DNA of 64,000 bases from JBBQUN01 sp963698395 (GCA_963698395.1 CAVOQQ010000008.1:124001-188000); one strand, 5' to 3'. Numbered from the stretch's first letter, positions 26,701 through 35,615 are shown. Made by a program: numbers and translations. The notes: generated by a model from the sequence alone, not told the origin.

Positions 26701-29496
26701 GGACTGCTCCCATCCGGCTGCTGCGGCGCCGAGATGGCGGAGCAGGCGGAGCCCGTCGCGGTCCTCGTCGAGCCAGTGTCGGAATCGTGGCCACTCGCGG
26801 ATCAGCGCTTCGTGGGCGACCTCGACCGTCGGCTCGCGTGACGCCGGATCGTGATCGAAGGTCAGAAGTCGCGCCGAGCCATAGGCGTCGATCACGTCGG
26901 CGTCGATCGTTGCCAGTTCTGAGCGCAGCACTCGGCGACGCGTGTCCTCGGTCCCCTCGCCGAGCGAGATCAGGCGAGTGAAGAGACGCCGGACGACGCC
27001 CTCTCTGTCTTCGCCGAGCGAGTCCATCACCTGATCGGCGCGGTTGGCCAAGGCCCCGCCGATGCCACCGAGACGCTGGTACACCGCAAGCGTGATCTGG
27101 TCGCCCTCGCGCTGCTCGAACGATTCGGTCAAGACGTACTGCAGCAGGGGGAGAGAAGCCGGTTGACCGCTGACTTCGCTCACGAGCTCTGCGACAAGGG
27201 CGGGCTCGACGCTGACGCCGACCCTCGCTGCCGGTGCATCGATCGCTTGTTCGAGCTCCACGCCGGTGAGTGGTGAAACGGCGATCGTGTTGGTGCGCAC
27301 CAGATCCGATATCGCCGGGTGCTGGAGCGGCCGATCGTAGAAGTCCGCTCGTAGGGTGGCGACGACACGGAGGTTGCTCTTCGGGTCCTTGACCGCCCAG
27401 GCCAAGGCAGTCAGGAACTGATCTCGATCGGGCTTGGCCGCAAGCGTGAAGAGCTCCTCGAACTGGTCGATCACCAGGACGAGTTCGGCGCCGACCGCCG
27501 GCAAGGTCTGTTTGATCGCTCGTCCGAGGCCCCGCTCATCGGCGAGCAGCACGTCGAGCAGATGGCCTGGCGCCCGCGTCGACAGTCGGCGCAGGGCGGT
27601 CTCGACCTCGTCCATCGGATGGGTGCCCGGTGTGATGGTCGCAACGAAGGCGCCGGTGGCTCGTGCGAGAGGCACCAAACCTGCCCTCACGACCGAAGAC
27701 TTCCCCGAACCCGAAGGACCGGTCACCAGCAGGAGTCGGGATCGTTCGAGATGTTCGGCCAACTCCTTGGCCAGCTTCTCTCGGCCGAAGAAGTCCTCGG
27801 CATCGGCTTCGCCGAAGGCGGCCAGACCCTTGTAGGGCTGACGGCCGACGAGTTCGAGGTTGACGAGCGTCTGCCCGGCGAGTTGGCGAGGACGCTTCGA
27901 CGACTCGTCGGTCGACTCGCCGGGGGCGCGCTTGGCGAGCGCTGCTCGGAACGCCAGAACGAGCTCGCTCATCGACGGAAGTCGCAGCGCCGGATCGGAC
28001 TCGGTCGCGGCCGCGATGACTCGATCGATGGCTGCAGGAAGCTCGGGGCGATCGCCCTGAATCGATGGCACGCGCTCGGTCCGCTTGCGACTCATCAACA
28101 TGTCGATCGACTCGGAATCCCCAAAGGGGACACGCCCGGTCAGCAGCTCGTAGAGCATCACGCCGAACGCATAGACATCGGAGCTTGCCGAGGCGCGATG
28201 GTCTTCGACCTGCTCGGGAGCGACGTAGAGGGGGGAACCGACCGCTCGATCGGGAGCGAACAACGGTGATGCGATGTCGGCCGCGATACCGAAGTCGCCC
28301 AGATAGCAGTTGCCATCACCGTCCACCAGCACGTTGGCCGGCTTCACATCGCGGTGAATCACCCCCGCCTGGTGCGCAACGATCAGTGCCGATCCGATCT
28401 CGTTCACCAGGCGCAGGACCTCCTCGATTCGCCATGGTCCATCGCGAACGAGCTTCTGCTCGGCCGTACCAGCACGCAGATACCGCATGACGAGGTAGGC
28501 CCCGGCGTGATCGCGCCAGAAGTCGTAGAGCGGAATGATGTGCGGGTGTTCCAAGCGAGCGATCGTCTGTGCTTCCGCCTCGAATCGCTGCACGAACTCC
28601 GGGTCGTTTGCGAGCTCGGGCCGCACCACCTTGATGGCGACCTCCCGGTCGATCGACAATTGGCGGGCTCGGTAGATCCGGCCGAACGTGCCCTCACCGA
28701 TCAGTTCGCCCAATTCGTATCCAGCCAGCATCCGCGGTCTGGCAGCCGAACCCAGCATCGGATCGTGCTCCAGGATGGACTGTTCGAGTTCGATCAGCGA
28801 TGGTCCGGGCTCGAGTCCCGTCTGTTCGGCGAGGAGCCGGCGATACCGATCGATCGCCCGGAGTGCGTCGGCCTGTCGTCCGGACTGGTAGAGCGCTCGG
28901 GCCAGCAGTTCCTGAGACTGCTCGCGTAGCGGGTGCGCGCCGACGAACTGTTCGAGCTCGGCGTGAGCGGCCGGATCACTCAGTTCGACGGCCGCCCGAA
29001 GCCAGCATTCGCGCGCACGCGTCGCCTCCTCCTCGAGTCGTGCCGCCTCGGGACGAAACCACTCGATATCCGCCAGGTCTCCGAAGACCGGGCCCCGGAC
29101 CATCGACAGTGCACGATCTGCCAGCCTCCGAGCCGCCTCGGGGTCGCCCTGATCGAGAGCGGCGTTCGTCTCGACGAGCAGTGCATCGAAGCGATCCACA
29201 TCGAGTTCGACGGCCTCGGACGACAATCGGTAGCCGGTCGGTTCGTGCTCGAGAACGTCGGGGCCCAACACGGATCGAAGTCGCGAGACGTGGGTCTGGA
29301 GCGCTCCACGTGGGTTCGACGGAGGCTCTTCTCCCTCGGGCCAGAGATGATCGATGAGGCGGTCTTCGGTGACGACTCGATCAAGACGAAGAGCCAGCGC
29401 GGCGAGAAGCCGTCGCTGTCGACTGCTGCGGAGTTCCAGGGGGCGACCGGCGACGACCAAATCGACCGGTCCGAGCATTCGAACTTCGATCGACAT
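23767..29496 (-). CDS. Giant SARP/BTAD - Ser/Thr kinase - nSTAND NTPase - WD40 protein B
   Basis: This is an intact 1909-residue signalling protein. Residues 1-92 are a SARP-type winged helix (MSIEVRMLGPVDLVVAGRPL). Residues about 95-245 are BTAD (ALSMVRGPVFGDLADIEWFR). Residues about 262-520 are a Hanks kinase (GTFGRIYR, VAIKVV, IHRDVKPANVL with D383, DFGIA). Residues about 560-950 are nSTAND1 (QPYKGLAAFGEADAEDFFGR, Walker A GPSGSGKSS with K599, LVLVIDQFEELFT). A transmembrane helix near residue 1000 (LLIAAAAIALVALTTGAIAI) is followed by a WD40 propeller ending DVDSWDELACRAAGRNLTFE. A further C-terminal extension of about 130 residues is absent from the other copies. DNA binding and kinase should be cytoplasmic and the propeller outside if the helix spans the membrane. 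It has its own SARP-box promoter at 29524-29555. Confidence 0.93.
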   Translation of the reverse strand: MSIEVRMLGPVDLVVAGRPLELRSSRQRRLLAALALRLDRVVTEDRLIDHLWPEGEEPPSNPRGALQTHVSRLRSVLGPDVLEHEPTGYRLSSEAVELDVDRFDALLVETNAALDQGDPEAARRLADRALSMVRGPVFGDLADIEWFRPEAARLEEEATRARECWLRAAVELSDPAAHAELEQFVGAHPLREQSQELLARALYQSGRQADALRAIDRYRRLLAEQTGLEPGPSLIELEQSILEHDPMLGSAARPRMLAGYELGELIGEGTFGRIYRARQLSIDREVAIKVVRPELANDPEFVQRFEAEAQTIARLEHPHIIPLYDFWRDHAGAYLVMRYLRAGTAEQKLVRDGPWRIEEVLRLVNEIGSALIVAHQAGVIHRDVKPANVLVDGDGNCYLGDFGIAADIASPLFAPDRAVGSPLYVAPEQVEDHRASASSDVYAFGVMLYELLTGRVPFGDSESIDMLMSRKRTERVPSIQGDRPELPAAIDRVIAAATESDPALRLPSMSELVLAFRAALAKRAPGESTDESSKRPRQLAGQTLVNLELVGRQPYKGLAAFGEADAEDFFGREKLAKELAEHLERSRLLLVTGPSGSGKSSVVRAGLVPLARATGAFVATITPGTHPMDEVETALRRLSTRAPGHLLDVLLADERGLGRAIKQTLPAVGAELVLVIDQFEELFTLAAKPDRDQFLTALAWAVKDPKSNLRVVATLRADFYDRPLQHPAISDLVRTNTIAVSPLTGVELEQAIDAPAARVGVSVEPALVAELVSEVSGQPASLPLLQYVLTESFEQREGDQITLAVYQRLGGIGGALANRADQVMDSLGEDREGVVRRLFTRLISLGEGTEDTRRRVLRSELATIDADVIDAYGSARLLTFDHDPASREPTVEVAHEALIREWPRFRHWLDEDRDGLRLLRHLGAAAAGWEQSGQAESELYRGARLEAAEEWAAAHGDDLTDRERAYLDASTRQRMADEAEERLRVRRLRRLLIAAAAIALVALTTGAIAIQQRALANDRAGEAELAVADAERSAAVAATRESEALEAQAADEIGRLASEAGFRVQSDRQLGLLLAIEAFRREEGGPVSLGALQRTLTGIDNYLGTVESGVAYAWVDWLDDQLLVAAGRNGVAVIDSATAEVVSRWDLPARVITVDPGDGAVITKASVSGANGVVALVSAVDDTTVLVIDVRAASNAPPLTIEHQFSVAGLEVSPDGRNVATIDSRDTLRLFDLDSGSQGWETLAHPEETFGNLGAPSDVRPYLFYLNPSGIAGFTSEKSDHQLRFSADGSELVSQESILRRWDTTSGAQIGDDVLLWRHRPGFPDIRLVTAPSVTYLGDRVGDLVVMHDQAGVWVVDVITGEATAAFDVDEAGDAYGLSKIDSVHWSGGDRVWVLLATGRVLSVRLSDGSAADPPIDSQLAGAADLAVSSDGRRVAVASAFGIGLFSLDGSRLLARAIDRNGTQLGTISADGNVLAQDYGNGEEWTRAGQLFDVSGDVPVPLPRPDVLRYGFEGIAFKAVTRSYGLQLYDPTTREPLGPELEISRTWSGQASSPDGRLLAAGTGSDGIQVFEISTGTVVQQLTDLGDSIPSLSFSADGLRLAAASGNGPAMVWDTTTWHVVDDQLGSDGPPVVLLRYSPYGGPLVTMDARGDLAIRDPDTGAVEKLLAGSGSPDIAENTLYFSEDGRYLVTVADGTARLWDLLRGEPVGDPFPNDPDNRVSGVDGLPRFVTAVGHYRLIWDLDVDSWDELACRAAGRNLTFEEWEQFVPRSSYRQTCEQWPAAVERSDQTEVLRRAAATAGSPDRTELELLADDAAADVQELLASGDVDRAHAQCQSYVTQLASAATPEALTESNIAGNQFHRFWIIEKAIGYCATGGFDIAREQLTTVIENPDAVCGGYPSPCTPARS

Positions 29497-29523
29497 GATT
29501 CACCTGCTTTCTCGCTTGCAACG

Positions 29524-29555
29524 AAGTTACCGAGGCCACTTTCACGGCGCTGTCA
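29524..29555 (-). promoter_or_regulatory. SARP-box promoter of giant kinase/STAND gene B
   Basis: On the minus strand TGACAGC, 4 bp, TGAAAGT, 8 bp and TAACTT follow each other. The heptamers thus have an 11-bp period and the -10-like hexamer lies 8 bp away, as at 20.9 and 31.2 kb. The start codon at 29496 lies about 28 bases beyond the -10. Confidence 0.65.
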
Positions 29556-29573
29556 GACTGGGAAGGTCCCTGG

Positions 29574-31160
29574 TCATGGGTCGGTCAGATCCAACGCCCC
29601 CGGTGCGGCGACCTCGACGAGGAACCAACGATCGTCCGATGCACCGAGGAGAACGAACACGTCGGTGAACCTCGAGCCAGGTCGAAGGTCGCGGTCCAAG
29701 AACCGTCCACTGCCTTCGAAGACCAGTCGCACTCCTCCTTGGGAACCCGACCGCTTCACCGTGAGGTGCAAGGAGTCGAAGATCCGATGCGGGAGTGGCA
29801 TGGCCGGTGACGTCTGGGATGTATCGGCCCCCGAAAGCAGTGCGAGGAGTTGGTCGCGACGAGCACCGTGATCGACAGCTCGGATCAGTTCAGGGTCTGC
29901 GTCATCGATCGCCTTGTGTTCGATCTCGAGGATCCAGGCGAGTTGCGCCGCAAGCTCCTGTGCCCCGGGTCCGGCCATGTCGGCGTCGAAGCTGACGGCG
30001 AGGGGGTCGACGGTCACGGCGGGAAGTGACGCCGGGTCGATGGCGGGTAGCACGCCCGTTGCATCGGGGAGACGCGAGATGGCGATCTCGCCGGTGCCTT
30101 GCGCCGAGCTGCCGGCGATGACGATCGCCAGCGAAACGGCGAGCGCGGCCACGACGCCACCCAGGACTCGCAGCACCCGGACCTGCGGGTCGCGGTCGTG
30201 AAAGAACACGACGGCCGCCTCGAGGGTGAAGCGCCGGGCCACCCAGCGGCCTACCGATCCGATGGTCAGCGCGCCGAGCAGCGCAAGCTTCGTTGCGAAC
30301 TCGGTCGACTGTGGCGCCATCAGCAGCGCCGCCAGCGCGCCGACCGTGACGCCGAAGAGGACACGATCCCGAGGCCGGTCGGGAATGGTGCGTGGGTCGT
30401 TGATCATGAAGAAGATGAAGACCATCGTCTCCGGAGAGGTGACGACGACCCACCAGAAGTGCAGTCCGCAGACCGGCTGGAGCGTCCACGGGCTGGTCAT
30501 GCAATGATCGCTCGCAGACAACACGCCGAGGCCTGCGGCGAGTGCCGCCCAGAACCCGACGGCCAGTGCCAGCGTGCCCAGTCTTCGAGCGATGGCTGCT
30601 CCACCGCCGACGATCAATGCGTAGGCAAGGAACATCCAGAGGCCGAAGGGGGCCCACCAGAAGTCGAGCGGTTCGACTCGCTCACTTCCGAGAACGAGGA
30701 AGGTCGCAACCAGGCCGAGATTGGACGGATTGAAGACGTGGCGGTTCTCGAACCGGATCGCGAACTTCGTCGACAGAGACACCGCTGCAACGCCGGCGTA
30801 GAGGTACCAGCGGTCGAAGGTCCAGTGATCGTGCGGCTCGATGCCAGGCACTCGCAGGATCAGCGCAACGCCGCTTCCGGTGAGCATCGCGCTTGCCGGC
30901 CAGACGAGCGATCCCGTCTTCACCAACGTCCACGTGCCTTCGATGAGGAAACAGGTTCCGATCGCCGCGACGATGTGGGGGACCGAGACGCCGAAGTCGA
31001 GCACGACCTGCCCGAGGACATGAATCGTGACGATGATGGCGGCGACGTGGAGACGCGGATCGCGCAGACTCGGACCGATGACCGGTATCGGCCGGCCGAC
31101 CAGGTCGAGCGATCTCGTCGCCGTATCGACGGCCGGTGAGCGAGTTCTGGTGCCCCCCAT
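29574..31160 (-). CDS. UnbU/RnfD (NqrB)-like polytopic membrane protein B
   Basis: The protein has 528 residues. The first 330 or so form eight to ten membrane helices with the motifs WPASAMLTGSGVALILR, HVFNPSNLGLV and FFMINDPRTIP. These are characteristic of the NQR2/RnfD superfamily and of UnbU proteins of enediyne clusters. After a last helix (VLGGVVAALAVSLAIVIAGS) a C-terminal domain of about 160 residues follows outside the membrane. The ATG at 31160 is chosen over a TTG at 31166. The -10-like box ends only 7 bases upstream, so the mRNA may be leaderless. It is paralogous to the protein at 45654. In both clusters it neighbours a giant kinase and an exported barrel protein. Electron transfer is possible from the family, but no flavin-attachment motif was identified. 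Confidence 0.8.
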   Translation of the reverse strand: MGGTRTRSPAVDTATRSLDLVGRPIPVIGPSLRDPRLHVAAIIVTIHVLGQVVLDFGVSVPHIVAAIGTCFLIEGTWTLVKTGSLVWPASAMLTGSGVALILRVPGIEPHDHWTFDRWYLYAGVAAVSLSTKFAIRFENRHVFNPSNLGLVATFLVLGSERVEPLDFWWAPFGLWMFLAYALIVGGGAAIARRLGTLALAVGFWAALAAGLGVLSASDHCMTSPWTLQPVCGLHFWWVVVTSPETMVFIFFMINDPRTIPDRPRDRVLFGVTVGALAALLMAPQSTEFATKLALLGALTIGSVGRWVARRFTLEAAVVFFHDRDPQVRVLRVLGGVVAALAVSLAIVIAGSSAQGTGEIAISRLPDATGVLPAIDPASLPAVTVDPLAVSFDADMAGPGAQELAAQLAWILEIEHKAIDDADPELIRAVDHGARRDQLLALLSGADTSQTSPAMPLPHRIFDSLHLTVKRSGSQGGVRLVFEGSGRFLDRDLRPGSRFTDVFVLLGASDDRWFLVEVAAPGALDLTDP

Positions 31161-31166
31161 GCTCAA

Positions 31167-31198
31167 ACCGTAATTGCGTCACTTTCACGGCGCTGTCG
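31167..31198 (-). promoter_or_regulatory. SARP-box promoter of the UnbU/RnfD-like gene B
   Basis: On the minus strand CGACAGC, 4 bp, TGAAAGT, 8 bp and TACGGT (31167-31172) follow each other. Eleven of the 11 bases joining the two heptamers (GCCGTGAAAGT) are the same as at the giant kinase B promoter, so the two probably answer to the same activator. Confidence 0.65.
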
Positions 31199-31345
31199 GA
31201 CCGTTCTACGTCGACAAGCCACCAGCGGCATCGAGACCGCCACCTTCGGACGAGGCGACGCGTTCGTTCAGCGTCTCGAGTTCGACTCGCGCCCGGGGCA
31301 GCGGCCGACCCACCGATTCGCCCGGAGCGGTGGCTTCACCATGGT

Positions 31346-31378
31346 TGAAAGCGTTCTGACAGTGCTCTCGGCGACGAT
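31346..31378 (+). promoter_or_regulatory. SARP-box promoter of the exported barrel gene B
   Basis: TGAAAGC (31346-31352) and TGACAGT (31357-31363) are heptamers with an 11-bp period. Eight bases later a poor -10 candidate (GACGAT, 31373-31378) lies 50 bp before the ATG at 31429. It faces away from the matching box at 31167-31198. Confidence 0.5.
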
Positions 31379-31428
31379 CCGACCGGCGGCCAACTGGTGG
31401 CCGCCGCTCGAATTGGAGGATTCATCCC

Positions 31429-31935
31429 ATGTCACAACACAACAGCAAGACCCGAACGAACAAGACCCGAACGGTCACGAGGCGATTCTTCGGCTTGACC
31501 GTCGCGTTTGTCGCGTTCTTCTTTGGAGCACTGAGCACTCCGGTGTCGGCGGGCGGTGCAACCCAGGTTGGCGGGACGATCAGTGCATTCGACTGCAATG
31601 CGATGCCGAACGACTACGCGTTCCGCATCGACGGGAGTCTCGAGGGTTGTGTCTACGGCACGATCACCGAGTCTCGCTCGCACCCCAGCGGGACGTATCA
31701 AGAGGTCGCCGATGAGATCTTCGTCGGCACGTACAACGGCGAATATGGCACCTTCGAGATGACCGAGTTCTACACCGAGAAGCGGGTCGATGGCGTCTTG
31801 GTGTTCGCCCGCTGCAAGCATCCGATCGTCACCGGCTCGGGCACCGGCGTCTTCGAGGGTGTGTCGGGTCGTCTGGATTTCAAGGATGACGTCGTCGCCG
31901 GAACCTCGGTCTACAAGGGCCACCTGAGGTTCTGA
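31429..31935 (+). CDS. Exported beta-barrel-like protein (AOC/dirigent-like) B
   Basis: The protein has 168 residues. A long basic N-terminus (KTRTNKTRTVTRR) precedes a signal peptide core FFGLTVAFVAFFFGALSTPV with likely cleavage after SAG or SAGG. The mature domain is beta-rich and ends with the glycine turn GSGTGVFEGVSGRLDFKDDV, a pattern typical of allene-oxide-cyclase-like or dirigent-like barrels. A GGAGG ribosome-binding site lies near the ATG at 31429. The Tat-exported protein at 44998 has a similar turn (SVTGGTGAYMGATGEE) in the equivalent cluster. It is divergent from the UnbU/RnfD-like gene, with mirrored SARP boxes between them. The function is unknown; a ligand-binding or adhesive role outside the cell is a guess. 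Confidence 0.7.
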   Translation: MSQHNSKTRTNKTRTVTRRFFGLTVAFVAFFFGALSTPVSAGGATQVGGTISAFDCNAMPNDYAFRIDGSLEGCVYGTITESRSHPSGTYQEVADEIFVGTYNGEYGTFEMTEFYTEKRVDGVLVFARCKHPIVTGSGTGVFEGVSGRLDFKDDVVAGTSVYKGHLRF

Positions 31936-32189
31936 CACGCTGTGGCTTCTGCACACCTGGCGTCGAAGCACCACTCGGCGTCGGTTCGGGGTGCAGGATC
32001 GGCGGCCTGAAGCTGAGGAGTCGACGAGAACGGCCTCCTGAGCCGGGATGATCGTGAAGTCTGAGTCACGTTCATCTCGGCCACAGGAGGCATGTTTGTT
32101 CGTGCACGGTCGCTCAGAATCGATCTTGCGGCGCGTCGACGAAGGTGTTGGCTCGTTCCCGATCGAGCCGAATCGGGTGATCTGAACCG

Positions 32190-32365
32190 GTCGTGACGGG
32201 ACACCGAGGGTGGTTGTGGAGTTGCCCTGTGGTGACGGACGGGTTGGGTGTGTTGATCATGCTTCGTGCGCGGGTCTCGGAGTCGATTGGGCTGAGGTAG
32301 CCGCAGGAGGAGTGGCGGCGTTTCGGGTTGTACCAGGCTTCGGTCTATTCGATCATTGCTCGGGC
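32190..32365 (-). mobile_element. Remnant of an IS3-family transposase C-terminus
   Basis: The minus strand encodes TEAWYNPKRRHSSCGYLSPI, the very conserved C-terminal motif of IS3-family OrfB transposases (YNxxRRHSxLGYxSP). It is preceded by the in-frame stop in MIE-stop-TEAW and lacks the DDE core upstream. No inverted repeats or orfA were found, so this is a dead fragment. Confidence 0.7.
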
Positions 32366-32524
32366 GGGTTGCTCACTCGTAGCGCGTGTGGACGGGTCTG
32401 ATCGTTTCGGGAATGGTGATGCCGGTGCCGTCGGCGACGAGTTGGATGTCGGCCACGAGGTCGCGGTCGATGGGCCAGAGGGGTTCGCTGGCCCACGGGC
32501 CAGCACGCTCAGATCGGCGTCAGT

Positions 32525-32767
32525 GAACGCTCGAACGACTTGCCGCGATCGCCTTGGACGAGCACGGCGTGGTCATGGATGCGGCCGACTTCATGTGGAT
32601 GCAGTGCCACACCGTCGACGGGGTGGAGTTCCACGGCTACCAGCACCGCAACACCCGCCGCTCCCTCCACATCACCGCCGGCGGCACCGCCCACCGGGGC
32701 CCGCAGGCTCGATGACAAGATCGCCTATGTCCTCGATCCGGACGCGGTCATCTGGGTGTTGTCATGA
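32525..32767 (+). pseudogene. Decayed copy 1 of an unknown small protein family
   Basis: One frame reads LAAIALDEHGVV followed by MWMQCHTVDGVEFHGYQHRN and TRRSLHITAGGTAHR, then shifts frame to LDDKIAYVLDPDAVIWVLS before a stop at 32767. The same peptide appears in decayed form near 48.4 kb and, more weakly, near 37.4 kb, always on the plus strand. I do not recognise the family. No complete copy exists in the window, so its original start and length are unknown. Confidence 0.55.
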
Positions 32768-32812
32768 CTGAGGGAGCTGGGGCTTGCAAGGTTTGGGCCG
32801 CGAGCGCAAGCG

Positions 32813-34258
32813 TCACGCCTCGTCGATGTGGCCGCGGTTGCGTTGGGATTCAACGTGAGTTCGTCCGGCAATTCGCCCTTGCTCGAATCCGTCGTCGAAT
32901 TGGCTCGCATCCCACAGCCCTGAGTCGCCGATAGCGGGTTCGATGAGCTGATCACAGACGATCGACCCTGAGTTTGGTCGCAGGCAAGCGGTCATGAGAT
33001 GGAGGAACTGGCGGCGATCGCCGCTGAGCAACGCCCGGCCCGCAATTCCGTCATTACTGACCGAGGTCACATCGAACGCCGGTGTGCGGTTGGCCGAGAT
33101 CGCGGTCACCACCGGGTCCGGCAGTACGTCATAGGCGAGCGACGTGGGCACGTTGTCGACAACACCGCCGTCGACCATGAGTTCGCCGTCGATCCGCATG
33201 GGCGGAAAGATGATGGGCAGCGATGCGCTGGCTCTGATCGCCTTCCAGGCGTGACCGTGAGCGATCCCCCGCAGCCCGCCGTCTGTGAGACTTGTTGCAC
33301 CGATTCGACACGGTCGCCGAAGATGCTCGAGCTTCACTTCGCCGCTCGACGTTCGTGCTGCGGCGGTGAGGCTTCGTCCGGTTGTGAATGAGTAGGACGT
33401 CGGCCCGAAATCCCGAGCGAGGCTGATTCGGCGAGCGAACTGCATCGTGCGTTCGGCGACGTCGGCGGCCGATCGATCCTGTGCGAGAAGGACGGCGCTC
33501 ACCGAGGTTGCGCTCACGCCGACGAACATGTCGTAGCCAAAGCCGGGGGTCTCGAGCTCGGCGAGGACACCCATGGTTGCCGAAGTCCTCCAACCCCTGC
33601 CCCCATCACGAGCACCTTGGCGCCACCGCCGGCACGTCAGCCGTCGAGTCGTCGCGGACGACGAGTTCGAGATCAGCGGTGACTGAGCGGTTGGCGGCAT
33701 CGACGATGACCAGATGGTCGGGTTCGAGGTCCCACACCTCGTCGACTGTTGAGGCGGAACGCGCTCCGGGCACGGCGTTGACCAGGGTGTCGAGCAGGGC
33801 TGCGGATCCTGCTGCTCCGTGAACGGCGATGACCTTTGGTGAACGCACCATCTTGCGGGTGTTCGCCTTCCTCAACCGAGCGGCGAGTATCGTCGCGACC
33901 CCGAGCGCGCCGCGAGGGCTATCGAGAAGGACCGATCGAACGTCGCTGATCGGCAGCTGAAGGACAAGCGATGGTCGTGTTGCGGTGACATCGGCCGACG
34001 CTGGCTGATCATCGATGAGTCCGATCTCACCGATCACATCGCCGAAGCCGAGTTGTGTGAGTTCAGCGCCCGTCTTGTTCGTCACCCGGAATCGTCCAGC
34101 TGCCACGACGAAGACAGTACGAGGGGCGTGCCGTGGCGAATCAGCAACTCACCGGTGGCGACCTCGCGGAGCGAGGCGACGCGACCAATTTCGCCAAGAT
34201 CTGGGTCGCTCAGGTTCGAGAAGACGTCGCTTCGACGAAGTGTCTCCAGTTCGTTCAT
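32813..34258 (-). pseudogene. Decayed CNBD-patatin phospholipase
   Basis: The gene begins at ATG 34258 (MNELETLRRSDVFSNLSDPD) as a CNBD. It shifts frame near 34115, continues as GRFRVTNKTGAELTQLGFGD and the cassette GEIGLIDDQPASAD (Arg missing), and shifts twice more near 33650 and 33590. The remainder to 32813 is a patatin domain (GVLAELETPGFGYDMFVGVS). The nucleophile elbow reads GVSAT instead of GxSxG, while the DGG aspartate motif (VDGGVVDNVP) remains. It lies 65 bp downstream of the FtsX permease gene on the same strand. The order methyltransferase, permease, CNBD-patatin is a rearranged version of the CNBD-patatin-FtsX fusion at 12480-15359. Loss of both frame and active-site glycine argues for true decay and not only sequence error. 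Confidence 0.8.
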
Positions 34259-34323
34259 TGGTCATGTCCCGTAGTGGTGTTGAGGTTCGAAGGATCGTTG
34301 TGTCGCGGTCGGTTTGCTGGTTT

Positions 34324-35613
34324 TCAGTCGTGACGCATCAGCTCGATCAGCTCGATGCGCCGTTCCCGGAATGCCAGAACGGCTGCGCTGGTCTGGGCGA
34401 CGAGCACGAGGAGGCCGGTGGCACCAATGACATGGTTCAGTGTGAGATCGGCAGTGAATCCGAGGATCGCCCGGTTCGCCCCGACGATGAGCGCCGATGC
34501 GATCAGCCAAGCGGGAACCGTGACTTTGAGAACGGTGAGGGCGGACTGAGCCAGATCCAGCTCGATGGCGGACCAGCGGTTGAGTCCGATGGCACGCAGG
34601 GTGCCCACGATGGCACGGTTTCGTTCGTGCTCGGTCTGGCGGGCAGCGAACATGGCGGCACCGGCAAAGGCGCAGATGAGGAGGACCAGCAGCAACAGAA
34701 GCGGGGTGCCGTTGCCGGTCCAGAATCGTTCGTTCGCTGACCGAAGGCTCGCGGTGGCGACGAGGTCGACGAACTCGGGGTCGGCAACATGCTTCACCAG
34801 GTCTGCGACAGGGCCCGCATCACCGCCCAGCACGGCACCGAACGGTTCGATGCCGCTGCCTTCGATGCGTTCAAAGCCCGCATGGTTGACGAAGAGGACG
34901 GGGCGATTCAGCATGCCCCGGGGCGACTGGCTGATCCCTGCGACCGTGAACGCTGAGCCACGGATCTCCACCAGGTCACCGATCCTCATGCCGTTGTTCG
35001 CGTCAACGATGATCTGGTCGTCGTCCAATGCGCAACGTTCGTTGACGACCCGACAGTTCGCGTCGCTGGACACTCTCGGCGAGAGGGGCGACACGGTTTC
35101 GTTGTCGCCGGCCCCAAACACCAGAGCGGTAAGGGGACTGCGAGCAAGGTCGACCTGTACCAGTACCGCCCAGAACGGATAGGCCCAGTCGACGCCATCG
35201 GCTGTTGTCGCCAGGGCAGTGACGGCCTCGGCGGTACCGGTCGGAAGGGTGCTGTTGTTCATGAAGTGGTCGGAGCCGTCCTGCAGCAACCACCAGGTCC
35301 GTGCTGGGTCAGTATCGACGACAAGCTGATCGATGGCCCGTCCCGGTCCCTGACGCACCTCCTGTTCGATGGCGAACGCTGAGGCAAGGGCGATGACGCC
35401 GACCAGTGGTGTGAGCACGTCGGTGAGGAGCCACGGTAATCGGGACTGCCGGGTGCGAAGACCCCGGAACGCGAGCCGGACTCGAGTTCTGCCGGGTGGC
35501 CCTGCGAGCAGGCCGAGCCGGAGGAGGAGCAGCGACGAGGCGACGACGGCGACAGGGCCGATCACCATGGTCAGCCCGATCGTCGTTCGAGCCAACGATG
35601 GAACGTCGAGCAT
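34324..35613 (-). CDS. FtsX/MacB-like ABC permease
   Basis: The protein has 429 residues. It has an N-terminal membrane helix (VIGPVAVVASSLLLLRLGLL), a second near LTPLVGVIALASAFAIEQEV, and a long extracytoplasmic domain. Three C-terminal helices (TPLLLLLVLLICAFAGAAMF, TVPAWLIASALIVGANRAIL, GLLVLVAQTSAAVLAFRERR) form the FtsX domain with the coupling motif GTLRAIGLNRW. The ATG at 35613 lies 2 bp after the methyltransferase stop. No ATPase gene is adjacent, so it may borrow one, for example the ABC ATPase-CNBD at 11525. It resembles the permease part of the CNBD-patatin-FtsX fusion in layout. What it moves is unknown; related machines extract lipids or lipoproteins. Confidence 0.82.
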   Translation of the reverse strand: MLDVPSLARTTIGLTMVIGPVAVVASSLLLLRLGLLAGPPGRTRVRLAFRGLRTRQSRLPWLLTDVLTPLVGVIALASAFAIEQEVRQGPGRAIDQLVVDTDPARTWWLLQDGSDHFMNNSTLPTGTAEAVTALATTADGVDWAYPFWAVLVQVDLARSPLTALVFGAGDNETVSPLSPRVSSDANCRVVNERCALDDDQIIVDANNGMRIGDLVEIRGSAFTVAGISQSPRGMLNRPVLFVNHAGFERIEGSGIEPFGAVLGGDAGPVADLVKHVADPEFVDLVATASLRSANERFWTGNGTPLLLLLVLLICAFAGAAMFAARQTEHERNRAIVGTLRAIGLNRWSAIELDLAQSALTVLKVTVPAWLIASALIVGANRAILGFTADLTLNHVIGATGLLVLVAQTSAAVLAFRERRIELIELMRHD

Positions 35614-35615
35614 CG

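Noticed and set aside
30099..31139. Plus-strand frame of 346 codons, and a similar minus-strand frame at 45381-46586
   Set aside because: Both are antisense to the two UnbU/RnfD-like genes. Their mutual similarity only reflects the paralogy of the real genes.
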